Part shown: piece by piece, positions 45,021-53,601 of the stretch | Position numbering within the stretch: the stretch's first letter is position 1 | Layout of the letters: each line of letters opens with the position of its first letter | Assembly (NCBI RefSeq): GCF_001665395.1 | Contig: NZ_LZSG01000032.1 | Coordinates: forward strand, 19,572 to 83,571 | Direction of reading: 5' to 3' | DNA from: Mycobacterium sp. 1164966.3 | Lineage (GTDB): Bacteria > Actinomycetota > Actinomycetes > Mycobacteriales > Mycobacteriaceae | DNA: 64,000 nt | Position numbers and translations under genes: made by a program | The notes under the pieces: model-generated | What the model saw: the letters and a program-made list of their open reading frames with translations, nothing else | Database searches by the model: none | Told to the model about the DNA's origin: nothing

Positions 45021-45755
45021 ATGTCCGTGGACGTTCTATTACTCACCAATGCGGACGACTTCGAGTTGGCTTTGCCGACGCTGGACTCGTTCGCGCAGAC
45101 GATCCGCCAGGTGCCGCTCGGCGACCACCTTGACGCGCTGCGCTACGGCGTCGACGTTGCGATTGTCGATGCGCGCACCGATCCCGCGGCGGCACGTAAG
45201 GTGTCCCGGCGGCTGACGGCAAACCTGCCGGGTGTGGCGGTGGTGGGTGTCGTCGCGCCATCGGATTTCATGGCCGTCGACGTCGACTGGCATTTCGACG
45301 ACGTGCTGCTGCCGGCCACCGGCGCGGTGGAGTTGCAGACACGGCTGCGGCTGGCCATCACCCGTCGGCGCAGCGCACTGGACGGCACCCTGAAGTTCGG
45401 TGACCTCGTCCTGCATCCGGCCAATTACACGGCGTCATTGTCGGGCAAGGAGCTGGGCCTGACGCTTACCGAGTTCAAATTGCTGAATTTCCTTGTGCAG
45501 CACGCGGGTCGCGCATTCAGCCGTACCCGCCTGATGCACGAAGTGTGGGGATATGACTGCAATGGACGGGTGCGCACCGTTGACGTCCACGTGCGGCGCC
45601 TGCGGGCCAAGCTGGGGCCCGAGTATGAGTCGATCGTCGACACCGTCCGCGGGGTGGGCTACATGGCGGTGACACCGCCGCAGCCGCAGTGGGTCGTCAG
45701 CGAACCGATATTGAGTCCGGCGCCCTCAGCGCCGCCCGACTCGATCGCGCGATAG
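45021..45755 (+). CDS. GlnR-like OmpR-family transcriptional regulator (Rv2884-like)
   Basis: This 244-residue protein has an N-terminal receiver-like domain (1-115) and a C-terminal winged-helix DNA-binding domain (about 130-222; LTEFKLLNFLVQHAGRAFSRTRLMHEVWGY, RTVDVHVRRLRAKLG). The receiver lacks the usual DD pair at its start (LLLTNADDFE) and the conserved Lys region is poor. Like GlnR it may therefore work without phosphorylation. GGGAG precedes the ATG. Its targets are unknown. Confidence 0.88.
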   Translation: MSVDVLLLTNADDFELALPTLDSFAQTIRQVPLGDHLDALRYGVDVAIVDARTDPAAARKVSRRLTANLPGVAVVGVVAPSDFMAVDVDWHFDDVLLPATGAVELQTRLRLAITRRRSALDGTLKFGDLVLHPANYTASLSGKELGLTLTEFKLLNFLVQHAGRAFSRTRLMHEVWGYDCNGRVRTVDVHVRRLRAKLGPEYESIVDTVRGVGYMAVTPPQPQWVVSEPILSPAPSAPPDSIAR

Positions 45756-45760
45756 CAGCT

Positions 45761-46696
45761 TTATGCGAATAGCGGCAGTGCGCGCTTGCGCGCCAGCGCG
45801 TCCATGCCCTGCTGGATGCTGTCCTGCACCTCGTGGTACTTGCCGTCCACATACTCGTCGTCCTCGACCCGAGCGGGGTCGTGGTCCAGCTCGACGGGTG
45901 GCATGAAGCGCGTCCTGATCTTGGCCGGAAGCGGCAGCTGCGGCAGAGCCGCCGGCGCGATGCCCCAGGGCAGCGAGACCGCCACCGGGAACACCTTGAG
46001 TCGCAGCAGACGGTCGAGCTTCAACACCTGCGAAAGCCGGTCACCGCGGATGAGGACGGGCATCGCGTCCGCGCCGCCGACGGTGGCGATCGGCACTATC
46101 GGCACGCCCGCCCGAATCGCCATCTTCACGAAGCCCTTGCGGCCCGCGAGGTTGGCGCGATCACGCTCAGTCCACGGGCGCAGCGAATCGACCTCGCCGC
46201 CGGGCCACAACGCCACGTCACGCCCCTGCGCCAGTGCCGTGGCGATCGCATCCGGGGCGGCCGGAAGCACGCCCATCGACCGGAAATAGCGTCCGATGGC
46301 AGGAATCGCCATCAGCGCGTCGTGCGCCGTGCCGTGCAGTGGACGGTCCTGACCGAAACGCCGCCACCATTGGATCCCAACGGTCCATGCGTCCCACACG
46401 AACGGGGCACCGGAGTGAATGCCCACCAGCAGCGCCGGCGGCGCGGGGACGTTCTCCCAGCCGTCGATCTCCATGCGGAACCAGTAGTCGACGAGCACAT
46501 TCCAGAAAAACTTCTGACGTTGCAGGGTGGCTTCGTCCTGACCGCCGAGGTCCCACTGTCCGGCACGCTCGGCAACCCAGCCACTCAGCCCGCCGTCCTG
46601 CTCGCGACGCCGTTTCCGCATCGCGGCCCGCGCATCCTCGGCGTGGTGCTGCGCTTGTTTGCGAACTTTCGACGGCCGTTCATCGGTGTGAGTCAT
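45761..46696 (-). CDS. Lysophospholipid acyltransferase family (PlsC-like) protein
   Basis: The ATG at 46696 gives 311 residues. The acyltransferase core runs from about 75 to 270: IHSGAPFVWD resembles the HxxxxD catalytic block, followed by LWPGGEVDSLRPW and VPIVPIATVGG. The HxxxxD spacing is one longer than usual (H-x7-D), so assignment is at family level only. The N-terminal 60 residues are Lys/Arg-rich. It converges with the GlnR-like gene (5 bases). The extra upstream start at 46714 (TTG) lacks support. Confidence 0.8.
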   Translation of the reverse strand: MTHTDERPSKVRKQAQHHAEDARAAMRKRRREQDGGLSGWVAERAGQWDLGGQDEATLQRQKFFWNVLVDYWFRMEIDGWENVPAPPALLVGIHSGAPFVWDAWTVGIQWWRRFGQDRPLHGTAHDALMAIPAIGRYFRSMGVLPAAPDAIATALAQGRDVALWPGGEVDSLRPWTERDRANLAGRKGFVKMAIRAGVPIVPIATVGGADAMPVLIRGDRLSQVLKLDRLLRLKVFPVAVSLPWGIAPAALPQLPLPAKIRTRFMPPVELDHDPARVEDDEYVDGKYHEVQDSIQQGMDALARKRALPLFA

Positions 46697-46793
46697 TGCG
46701 GTGGGGTACCCCAAGCGATCGCGTCTCTACACGAAGTTCCCCGCGCCACGGGCTGTGGCACGGGGAACTCGATTGCCGCGAGCTAGGAAGTGC

Positions 46794-47375
46794 TTACGAC
46801 TGCGTCGGCGCCGCGTTAGGGGCCGGGCTGGGCGATGCACCGGGCGGGGTGCCGTTGGGCACCTGGCCGGGCGCCGAGTTCGGCGTCGCGTTCGAGGTCC
46901 ACACCAGGACGTCCTGGACGCCGTCGTTGTACACGACGCTGGTGGGCGGCGAGCCGGTCACGTCGAAGTAGACCTTCCCGCTAGCCTGAGCGCCCTGAGC
47001 GATGGGCGCGGGGCTGAGCCCGTTCGGCGTCGGTGACGTGCTGATCACCCGGTACGTCTGGTTGTCGTTGGTCCGGGCGTTGAAGTTGGACACAACGGGG
47101 GTGACGGTCCCGCTGTTCGCCCGCACGGTCACGTCGGCCTGCCAGAGGTGTCCGGTAGGCGTGTAGCCGGGAACCATGACATTCGTCGGCTCGAGATCGT
47201 TGACCGTGTAGGCGGTGACAAGTGGCCCGTCGACCAGCGTTTCACTGGTACCGAGTCCCTGGATGATGGGATTCGCCGAAGCCGGTGCCGCCGTGAAAAA
47301 ACCAACCGCCGCAATGCCCGCGGCAGCAAGAGCCGTCTTGGCTGAGGTCTTCACTGTGTTACCGGTGAACTTCAC
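46794..47375 (-). CDS. Secreted MPT63-like protein (DUF1942)
   Basis: The GTG start at 47375 has AAAGGAG 5 bases upstream and gives 193 residues: a Sec signal peptide (TALAAAGIAAVGFFTAAPASA, about residues 12-32), an immunoglobulin-like MPT63 domain (about 35-160, GHLWQADVTVRANSGTVTPVVSNFNAR) and a Pro/Ala-rich tail. The open frame further upstream is not used. It is exported; its function is unknown though the family is immunogenic. An AT-rich, probably curved promoter region lies upstream. Confidence 0.88.
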   Translation of the reverse strand: MKFTGNTVKTSAKTALAAAGIAAVGFFTAAPASANPIIQGLGTSETLVDGPLVTAYTVNDLEPTNVMVPGYTPTGHLWQADVTVRANSGTVTPVVSNFNARTNDNQTYRVISTSPTPNGLSPAPIAQGAQASGKVYFDVTGSPPTSVVYNDGVQDVLVWTSNATPNSAPGQVPNGTPPGASPSPAPNAAPTQS

Positions 47376-47536
47376 GTTGACTCCTTTCATTCGTGTCGTT
47401 CGAGCAGTTGTCCCGCTGTTGAGCACGCGGGTACGAAAACCGCACGGGTTGGCCGATACCCAACTGGCCGAACGCCAAACACCGATAACGCGGCGAAATG
47501 TGCTGGGGCACCGCAACTACCTGCGCAAACAATCAA

Positions 47537-47591
47537 TTTTTCGTTATTTTTCAGTATTTTTCGCAACGTTAAGTTCCGACACTTTCTTAAC
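47537..47591. promoter_or_regulatory. Phased T-tracts and inverted repeat upstream of the MPT63-like gene
   Basis: Three TTTTT tracts at about 10-base spacing (near 47537, 47547, 47557) predict bent DNA, strikingly AT-rich for this genome. They are followed by GTTAAG (47568-47573) and CTTAAC (47586-47591), a perfect 6-base inverted repeat with a 12-base spacer. The rest of the 339-base gap between the two divergent genes holds nothing else that I can support. Confidence 0.45.
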
Positions 47592-47714
47592 ATCGGCATC
47601 AAATACACCAATCCTGTAGTGCGGGCGCGGAAGCTGATTGATCGCGCAGGCGGCGGGTAGCCGAACGATGGTCGATGAATATCCATTGCCATCAGCTGAG
47701 AAGGAGATCTGTCC

Positions 47715-47891
47715 ATGGAACGCGGAAACGCCAAACACAGCCCGCGCGAGGACGACCAACTCAAACACGAATTGAGCGGCACCCTGGCGGGCAACCGCTC
47801 CAGTCGTGCCGAGGAATGGCGTGACCCCGAGCCGCCGGCCGACGACGACACGGATGTGCCCAGCGCGGGTCCGGTGCACCCCGAATCGTGA
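47715..47891 (+). CDS. 58-residue hydrophilic conserved small protein
   Basis: The ATG with AAGGAG 8 bases upstream opens 58 codons: MERGNAKHSPREDDQLKHEL, then a Ser/Arg/Glu-rich part (NRSSRAEEWRDPEPP) and an acidic end. It is strongly charged and probably disordered. I recall similar small proteins beside stress-type SDR genes in mycobacteria, without an assigned function. Its stop is 101 bases from the SDR start, so the two are likely co-transcribed. Confidence 0.7.
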   Translation: MERGNAKHSPREDDQLKHELSGTLAGNRSSRAEEWRDPEPPADDDTDVPSAGPVHPES

Positions 47892-47992
47892 AAATCGGGG
47901 GCGGGTTGAGTCGTCAACTACGAACTTTTGCCTTAGTCGGGGATTCGACGCGCGAGAAGAAACTCACCCAGGAATTCAGAGAGGAAGTTGTC

Positions 47993-48832
47993 ATGAGCTT
48001 TCCACCGCAGCAGCAAGAAGTGCCCGGAATACAGGCTCGGATGAACCCCGTGCCCGATTGCGGCGAGAACAGTTATCAGGGCTCCGGAAAGCTCACCGGC
48101 AAGCGGGCGATCATCACCGGCGGCGACAGCGGGATCGGCCGCGCAGTCGCGATCGCTTTCGCCCGCGAAGGGGCCGACGTGCTGATCTCATACCTCAACG
48201 AGGACGAGGATGCGCGCGACGTGGCGCGCTATGTCGAAGCCGCCGGCCGCAAATGCGTGCTGGTTCCCGGCGATCTGTCCGACCCCGCCCATTGCCGCGC
48301 GGTGGTGGAACGCGCCGCCGAAGAGTTCGGCCAGATCGACATCCTGGTCAATAACGCGGCCTACCAGATGATGCGCAAAAGCCTCGAGGAGATCAGCGAC
48401 GAAGAATGGGAGTACACCTTTCGGCTGAACGTCGGCGCCTATTTCTATCTCGTCAAGGCCGCCCTGCCGTTCATGGGCGAGGGCGCGTCGATCATCGGCA
48501 GTTCCTCCGTGAACTCCGACACGCCCAATCCCACCCTGGCGCCCTACGCGGCGACCAAGGCAGCGATCGCCAATTTCTCGGCCAGCCTCGCTCAACTGCT
48601 GGGCGACAAAGGAATTCGTGTCAACAGCGTCGCGCCTGGCCCGATTTGGACGCCGCTCATCCCCGCGACCATGCCCGCTGAAAGCGTGGAATCGTTCGGC
48701 GACAATGTGCCGCTGGGCCGCGCCGGGCAACCGGCGGAGCTGGCCCCGATCTATGTGCTGTTGGCATCCGACGAGTCCAGTTACATCTCGGGAGCACGGG
48801 TCGCGGTCACCGGCGGCCGGCCGATTCTCTGA
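47993..48832 (+). CDS. SDR-family oxidoreductase (general stress/YhdF type)
   Basis: This 279-residue short-chain dehydrogenase has the extended N-terminus (FPPQQQEVPGIQARMNPVPD) typical of the YhdF/GSP39 stress-protein branch. Visible motifs are TGGDSGIG, NNAAY, GSSSVNS (Ser) and YAATKAA (Tyr/Lys). The ATG at 47993 has GAGGAA upstream; an open frame runs from 47888 but does not match the family start. Probably a stress-induced NAD(P)-dependent enzyme. Confidence 0.88.
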   Translation: MSFPPQQQEVPGIQARMNPVPDCGENSYQGSGKLTGKRAIITGGDSGIGRAVAIAFAREGADVLISYLNEDEDARDVARYVEAAGRKCVLVPGDLSDPAHCRAVVERAAEEFGQIDILVNNAAYQMMRKSLEEISDEEWEYTFRLNVGAYFYLVKAALPFMGEGASIIGSSSVNSDTPNPTLAPYAATKAAIANFSASLAQLLGDKGIRVNSVAPGPIWTPLIPATMPAESVESFGDNVPLGRAGQPAELAPIYVLLASDESSYISGARVAVTGGRPIL

Positions 48833-48981
48833 CGATTCCGCCTGCGGGCGAGCACAACTCATCAAACCAGCTGCACCCAAGCCCGTGACCCCGCGCAGGC
48901 CGGATCGAAAATGAATAGGGCGTTGAGCAACGGGTATGCGACGGAGCCAGAGTCAGCCGAAGACAGCTCGGAGAGGTTGCT

Positions 48982-50037
48982 ATGCGAGTGGTCGTGGTCG
49001 GTGCGACGGGAAACGTCGGCACCAGCGTGGTCGAGGCCCTTGCGGCCGACGAGCAGATCGACACGATCGTGGGCATCGCGCGCCGTCGCCCGCAGTGGCA
49101 GCCGCCGAAGACGACGTGGATCCAGTCGGACATCTCGCGCGACGACCTGGTGTCCCAGTTCCGGGGCGCGGACGCCGTAGTTCAGCTGGCTTGGATCTTC
49201 CAGCCGACGCATGACGAGCTGGCCACCTGGCGCAACAACGTGCTCGGCAGCATTCGCGTGTTCGAGGCCGCCGCCCAAGCCGGAGTAGGGGCGCTGGTGT
49301 ATTCCTCCTCAGTCGGCGCCTACTCCCCCGGGCCGCAGGATCGTGGTATCGACGAATCGTGGCCTACCCACGCACTTTCCACAGCGGCCTATGGTCGTGA
49401 GAAGTCGTATCTGGAGCGGGTGCTCGACACCTTCGAGCGCGACCATCCCGAGATGCGGGTGGTGCGGCTGCGGCCGGGTTTCATCTTCAAACGCGAGTCG
49501 GCAGCGGCTCAGCGCCGCCTGTTCGCGGGCCCGCTCGTGCCCACCACGCTGCTACGGCCGGCCCTGCTGCCGATAGTCCCGGATCTGCCCGGCCTGCGAC
49601 TGCAGGCTTTGCATTCCCGAGACGCGGGGCAGGCATTCCGGCTGGCCGTAGTCCGCCCGGTGCGCGGCGCGTTCAACATCGCAGCTGATCCCGTCCTGGA
49701 CGCGCGCACGCTTGGTGAGTTGCTCGGCGCGCGGCCCGTCAAAGCACCGGTGTGGCCGGTCCGAGCGGCGGTTGCGGCCGCCTGGAAGCTTCATCTGGTA
49801 CCAGCCAGCCCCACGTTGCTCGACCTCGCGCTGAGCCTGCCGCTGATGGACGTCACGCGGGCCCGCACCGAACTCGGCTGGACGCCGACGCTGACTTCGC
49901 TCGACGCGATACGCGAGTTCCTTGACGGCCTGCGCGCAGGCAACGGGATGAACACGCCGCCACTCGAGCCGACCGCCGGCGGACGGTTCCGCGGGAAAGA
50001 AGTGGCCAGCGGGGTCGGCCAGCGAGCAACCCCATAA
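48982..50037 (+). CDS. NAD-dependent epimerase/dehydratase family protein
   Basis: This 351-residue extended SDR has VGATGNVG (NAD), SSSVGAYSPG and YGREKSYLE (YxxxK). The C-terminal substrate domain ends with a 35-residue polar tail. GAGAGG lies upstream of the ATG. Related proteins are annotated as nucleoside-diphosphate-sugar epimerases, but the substrate is unknown. It follows the SDR gene in the accessory cluster. Confidence 0.85.
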   Translation: MRVVVVGATGNVGTSVVEALAADEQIDTIVGIARRRPQWQPPKTTWIQSDISRDDLVSQFRGADAVVQLAWIFQPTHDELATWRNNVLGSIRVFEAAAQAGVGALVYSSSVGAYSPGPQDRGIDESWPTHALSTAAYGREKSYLERVLDTFERDHPEMRVVRLRPGFIFKRESAAAQRRLFAGPLVPTTLLRPALLPIVPDLPGLRLQALHSRDAGQAFRLAVVRPVRGAFNIAADPVLDARTLGELLGARPVKAPVWPVRAAVAAAWKLHLVPASPTLLDLALSLPLMDVTRARTELGWTPTLTSLDAIREFLDGLRAGNGMNTPPLEPTAGGRFRGKEVASGVGQRATP

Positions 50038-50062
50038 CGGGTGACGCGCGGCCCAATTGCCA

Positions 50063-50394
50063 TCAGAATCCCCGGTTTTCGCCCAACTCGTCGACGATCG
50101 CGCTTTCGCTGTCGATGTCCTTCGCGGATTCGGCACGGCCCGGCCTCGTATGTGTCCGGAGCGCTGCGGCCTTGCCGGGATCCCGAACCACGTCGCCCTC
50201 GTCGACGATGCTCACCGATGCGAGCACCTGGTCGAGGTTGTTATAGGTCTCGGCCGGGATCGCCCGTAATGCGCTTAGTGTGTCGTCGTCGCCGCGGTGG
50301 GGCCGGCGGCATCCAGCAGTTCGTGTTTGCCAGCCGGAAAATCCACGTCGCTGAGGCAGTCCCGAAGCCGACCGCGGGTGGTGGATGCAACCAT
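50063..50394 (-). pseudogene. DUF2795-type small protein gene with a one-base frameshift
   Basis: From the ATG at 50394, one frame encodes VASTTRGRLRDCLSDVDFPA, KHELLDAAGPTAATTTH and a stop at 50275-50277. Restoring one missing base near 50291, in a GAC-repeat region, joins it to a second frame reading DDDTLSALRAIPAETYNNL and on to the stop at 50063. The joined product fits the DUF2795 pattern (VDFPA..LL..A...D..L..L..IP..TY). It is therefore a frameshifted gene, unless the base was lost in sequencing. Confidence 0.65.
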
Positions 50395-50450
50395 GAGTCT
50401 CGGAGTGCCGCACGCACCCCCACCTAAACCCGGACGGATGAGAGCGTGGT

Positions 50451-50864
50451 TCAACGTCCTCGCACTCGGCGGTTTTCCTTCATGATCGCCTCGACCAACT
50501 CCGACTTGGTCATCGTCGACCTGCCACGCACATCGAGCCGGCGCGCGACGTCGAGCAGATGCCTTTTGCTGGCGTTGGCATTCACGCCCTCAGCTGAGCG
50601 GCCGGTGTTGTGCAGACCTCCACCCTCGGCGAGTTCGTCCGAAGGTCCTTTCTCCTCCTTGGGCTCCCAATGGTCACCGACTTTTTCGAAGCTGTGCTTG
50701 AGCGCGGAGTAGGCCACCCGATGTGCCCGCTCCTCGCTGCCATACTGCTCGGCCGCGGCGTCATGCGCTTTGCCGAAAGTACGCTGCGCCTTGGCGTTGG
50801 ACCGCTGCAGGGTGCTCGGCATCTCGCTCTTCTTCGGCTGGCCGGATTTGGTCGTCTTGGGCAT
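50451..50864 (-). CDS. ChaB-domain protein with Rho-N/SAP-like C-terminus
   Basis: This 137-residue protein has a ChaB domain (about 13-68: MPSTLQRSNAKAQRTFGKAH, HRVAYSALKHSFEKVGDHWEP). A helix-extension-helix segment follows (about 98-133, SKRHLLDVARRLDVRGRSTMTKSELVEAI), as in Rho-N or SAP domains, which bind nucleic acid. ChaB proteins were once named as cation transport regulators, with little evidence. It is adjacent to the DUF2795 remnant in the stress-type cluster. Confidence 0.85.
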   Translation of the reverse strand: MPKTTKSGQPKKSEMPSTLQRSNAKAQRTFGKAHDAAAEQYGSEERAHRVAYSALKHSFEKVGDHWEPKEEKGPSDELAEGGGLHNTGRSAEGVNANASKRHLLDVARRLDVRGRSTMTKSELVEAIMKENRRVRGR

Positions 50865-50906
50865 CCGGCATGATTACCCCATGCCGCTCGGCGCCAATCC
50901 GCGGAT

Positions 50907-50925
50907 ATGTCAATATCGTTGACAT
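50907..50925. promoter_or_regulatory. MarR operator overlapping the start of the marR gene
   Basis: ATGTCAA-TATCG-TTGACAT is a perfect inverted repeat of two 7-base arms; its last two bases are the first two of the ATG at 50924. The layout fits autorepression by the MarR protein encoded here, and short-leader or leaderless translation. Confidence 0.65.
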
Positions 50926-51343
50926 GGGTCAGGCCGAAGACGCCCCGCTGGGCTACCTGCTCTACCGCGTGGCGGCCGCGCTGAGACCGGAGGTTTCCAC
51001 CGTGCTGCGCCCGCTCGGCCTCACCCTGCCCGAATTCGTTTGCCTGCGCGCACTTTCGATGTCTCCGGGATTGTCCAGCGCCGAATTGGCCCGCAACGCC
51101 AACGTCACACCTCAGGCGATGAACACCGTGCTGCGCAAGCTGGAAAACGTTGGCGCAGTAGCGCGGCCGGAATCGGTGTCGTCGGGACGGGCGCTACCGG
51201 CCACCCTGACCGCTGCCGGCCGGGCCCTGCTCAAGCGCGCCGAGGCCGCCGTCCAGGTCGCCGATGCCCGCATCCTGGCCAAGCTGACCGCGGCCCAGCA
51301 GCGCGAGTTCAAACGCATGCTCGGCAGGCTGGGCTCCGACTGA
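50924..51343 (+). CDS. MarR-family transcriptional regulator (Rv2887-like)
   Basis: This 139-residue winged-helix MarR protein, the same length as Rv2887, has a dimerisation helix at the N-terminus, recognition helix region SSAELARNANVTPQAMNTVLRKLE and a wing after it. In M. tuberculosis, mutations in Rv2887 derepress Rv0560c and give resistance to some compounds. The longer open frame upstream is not coding. It converges with amiC (4 bases between stops). Confidence 0.93.
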   Translation: MGQAEDAPLGYLLYRVAAALRPEVSTVLRPLGLTLPEFVCLRALSMSPGLSSAELARNANVTPQAMNTVLRKLENVGAVARPESVSSGRALPATLTAAGRALLKRAEAAVQVADARILAKLTAAQQREFKRMLGRLGSD

Positions 51344-51347
51344 GCAA

Positions 51348-52748
51348 TCAATCTTGGATGCGCGCCCACGGTCGCGCTTCTTCGAGCTCATAGGCCAGTT
51401 CCAGCAACCGTGCCTCGCCGCCGACATCGGCCGACAACATCATTCCCACCGGCAGGCCGTTCGCCGATTGCGCCAGCGGCAGCGAAATCGCGGGTTCGCC
51501 GGTGACGTTCTGCAGTGGAGTGAAAGCGACCCAGCTGGTCAGCCGCTCCAGCAACCGGTCGTAGTCGGTGGGCGCCAGGTAACCGACCGGCGGCGTCGGA
51601 TCGGCGAGCGTGGGGGTGAGCAAGACATCGTGCGTGCCGAAGAACTGAGCGCTGCGCCGTCGCAGCGTGCGCAGCCGCGCGATCGCCGTCGGCAGCCGGT
51701 GCATGTTGCGTCTGGTGTGACGGGCCAACCCCAAGGTGAAGTTGTCCAGCCGGGTGCGGTCGAAGGTTTTGCCGAACCTGCGGCGGCCGATGCCGACCTG
51801 CGCCAGCGCCAAAAAGCCCCAGTACATGACGAAGTCGTCGACGAAGCTGGTCGGCACCCAGGTGTCCACGTGCTCGACCCGGTGCCCCAGTTCCTCGAGC
51901 AGCCCGGCCGTCTTCAGCGTCAGCTCGCGCAGCTCGGGGCTGCAATCGCGCAGGATCGATCGCGTCACCACGGCGATCCGCAACCGCTGCTTGCCGGGTC
52001 GCATGACGTCGCCCACCGGCGGCAGCTTGGGGTTGAGCCACATGCGCTCGGCCTCCCGGTAGAACGCAGCGGTGTCACGCACCGAGCGGGTCAGCACACC
52101 GTTGGCGACGATGCCCACCGGCAGCCGGCGATATTCGGGGTCCAGCGGCAACCGCCCGCGTGACGGCTTGAGCCCGACTAGGCCGTTGCAGGACGCCGGA
52201 ATTCGGATCGACCCACCGCCGTCGTTGGCGTGCGCGATCGGCACCACCCCGGCGGCGACGAAGGCCGCCGAGCCCGACGACGAGGCGCCGGCCGTGTAGT
52301 CGGTGTTCCACGGATTGCGGACCGGCCCCAGCCGCGGGTGTTCGGCTGAAGCGCTGAACCCGAATTCCGACAACTGCGTCTTGCCCAGGCACACCGGCCC
52401 GGTGGCCAGATACACCTGGGTGAACTCGCTGTCGGCGACGGCGTCGTAGGGGCCCCAGGCGTCGGTGCCACACATGGTGGGTAGCCCAGCGACGTCGATG
52501 TTGTCCTTGATGAATGTCGGGACGCCACCAAAGAAGCCGCGTCCCAGGCCTCGCGACGCGGTGTTCCGGGCCCGCTGAAACGCTTCGTGCGCCAGGCCGT
52601 TGAGGGCCGGGTTGACGGCTTCGGCGCGCGCGATGGCCGCCTCGACCACGTCGGTCCTGCTGACCCATTCGGCGCGGATGGCGTCGGCCAGGCCGACGGC
52701 GTCCAGCTCGCCGAGGGCATCGTCGCCGAAAGCGTGGATGCGTTGCAT
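51348..52748 (-). CDS. amiC: Amidase AmiC
   Basis: This 466-residue amidase-signature enzyme has the Ser-cisSer-Lys triad in PTFIKDNIDV (Lys) and YTAGASSSGSAAFVAAGVVPIAHANDGGGSIRIPAS (both Ser residues). It hydrolyses a carboxamide; the natural substrate is unknown, but mycobacterial AmiC activates some antitubercular prodrugs. It lies 22 bases downstream of tsf on the same strand. Confidence 0.93.
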   Translation of the reverse strand: MQRIHAFGDDALGELDAVGLADAIRAEWVSRTDVVEAAIARAEAVNPALNGLAHEAFQRARNTASRGLGRGFFGGVPTFIKDNIDVAGLPTMCGTDAWGPYDAVADSEFTQVYLATGPVCLGKTQLSEFGFSASAEHPRLGPVRNPWNTDYTAGASSSGSAAFVAAGVVPIAHANDGGGSIRIPASCNGLVGLKPSRGRLPLDPEYRRLPVGIVANGVLTRSVRDTAAFYREAERMWLNPKLPPVGDVMRPGKQRLRIAVVTRSILRDCSPELRELTLKTAGLLEELGHRVEHVDTWVPTSFVDDFVMYWGFLALAQVGIGRRRFGKTFDRTRLDNFTLGLARHTRRNMHRLPTAIARLRTLRRRSAQFFGTHDVLLTPTLADPTPPVGYLAPTDYDRLLERLTSWVAFTPLQNVTGEPAISLPLAQSANGLPVGMMLSADVGGEARLLELAYELEEARPWARIQD

Positions 52749-52770
52749 GCCAACGACGCTAGCGGGCCGT

Positions 52771-53598
52771 CTAGGCCTGGCCCACCTCGAACCGGGCGAA
52801 CCGCGTCACAGTCACGCCAGCCTCGTCGAGCAGGGCCTTGACGGTCTTCTTGTTGTCGGACACCGACGGCTGCTCGAGCAGCACCGCGTCCTTGAAGAAG
52901 CCGTTCAGCCGGCCCTCGACGATCTTGGGCAGCGCCTGTTCCGGCTTGCCTTCGGCCTTGGCGGTCTCCTCGGCGATGCGGCGCTCACTGGCCACGACGT
53001 CTTGCGGCACGTCGTCGCGGGACAGGTAGCGCGCCTTGAGCGCGGCGATCTGCAGCGCCACCGCGTGGGCAGCATCTTTGTCGGCGCCGTTGTATTCGAC
53101 CAGGACTCCGACCGCGGGCGGCAGGTCGGCCGAGCGCCGGTGCAGGTAGGTCTCGACGGTGCCGTCGAACACCGCGACGCGGCGTAGTTCCAGCTTCTCG
53201 CCGATCTTGGCCGACAGCGCGGCGATGGCCTCTTCGACGGTAGTGGTCGCCTGGCCGCCAGAAATCGAAGCACCCTTCAGCGATTCGACGTCGGTGGCCT
53301 TGGAGGCCCCCGCGGCCGCCACAATGTCGTTGGCCAGCGCCTGGAACTCCGCGTTCTTGGCGACGAAGTCTGTCTCACAATTCAGCTCGATGAGCACGCC
53401 GTCCTTCGCGGCGACCAGGCCCTCGGCCGTCGCCCGCTCGGCGCGCTTGCCGACATCCTTGGCGCCCTTGATCCGCAGCGCCTCGACGGCCTTGTCGAAG
53501 TCGCCGTCGGTTTCCACCAGCGCGTTCTTGCAGTCGAGCATCCCGGCGCCGGTCAGCTCCCGAAGTCGCTTGACGTCAGCAGCGGTGTAGTTCGCCAA
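52771..53598 (-). CDS. tsf: Elongation factor Ts
   Basis: This 275-residue EF-Ts is the nucleotide exchange factor of EF-Tu. The conserved N-terminal UBA domain ([23 protein letters not shown]) and the [10 protein letters not shown] core motif are present. It lies 3 bases downstream of rpsB, the universal pairing. Confidence 0.97.
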   Translation of the reverse strand: MANYTAADVKRLRELTGAGMLDCKNALVETDGDFDKAVEALRIKGAKDVGKRAERATAEGLVAAKDGVLIELNCETDFVAKNAEFQALANDIVAAAGASKATDVESLKGASISGGQATTTVEEAIAALSAKIGEKLELRRVAVFDGTVETYLHRRSADLPPAVGVLVEYNGADKDAAHAVALQIAALKARYLSRDDVPQDVVASERRIAEETAKAEGKPEQALPKIVEGRLNGFFKDAVLLEQPSVSDNKKTVKALLDEAGVTVTRFARFEVGQA

Positions 53599-53601
53599 TG
53601 C

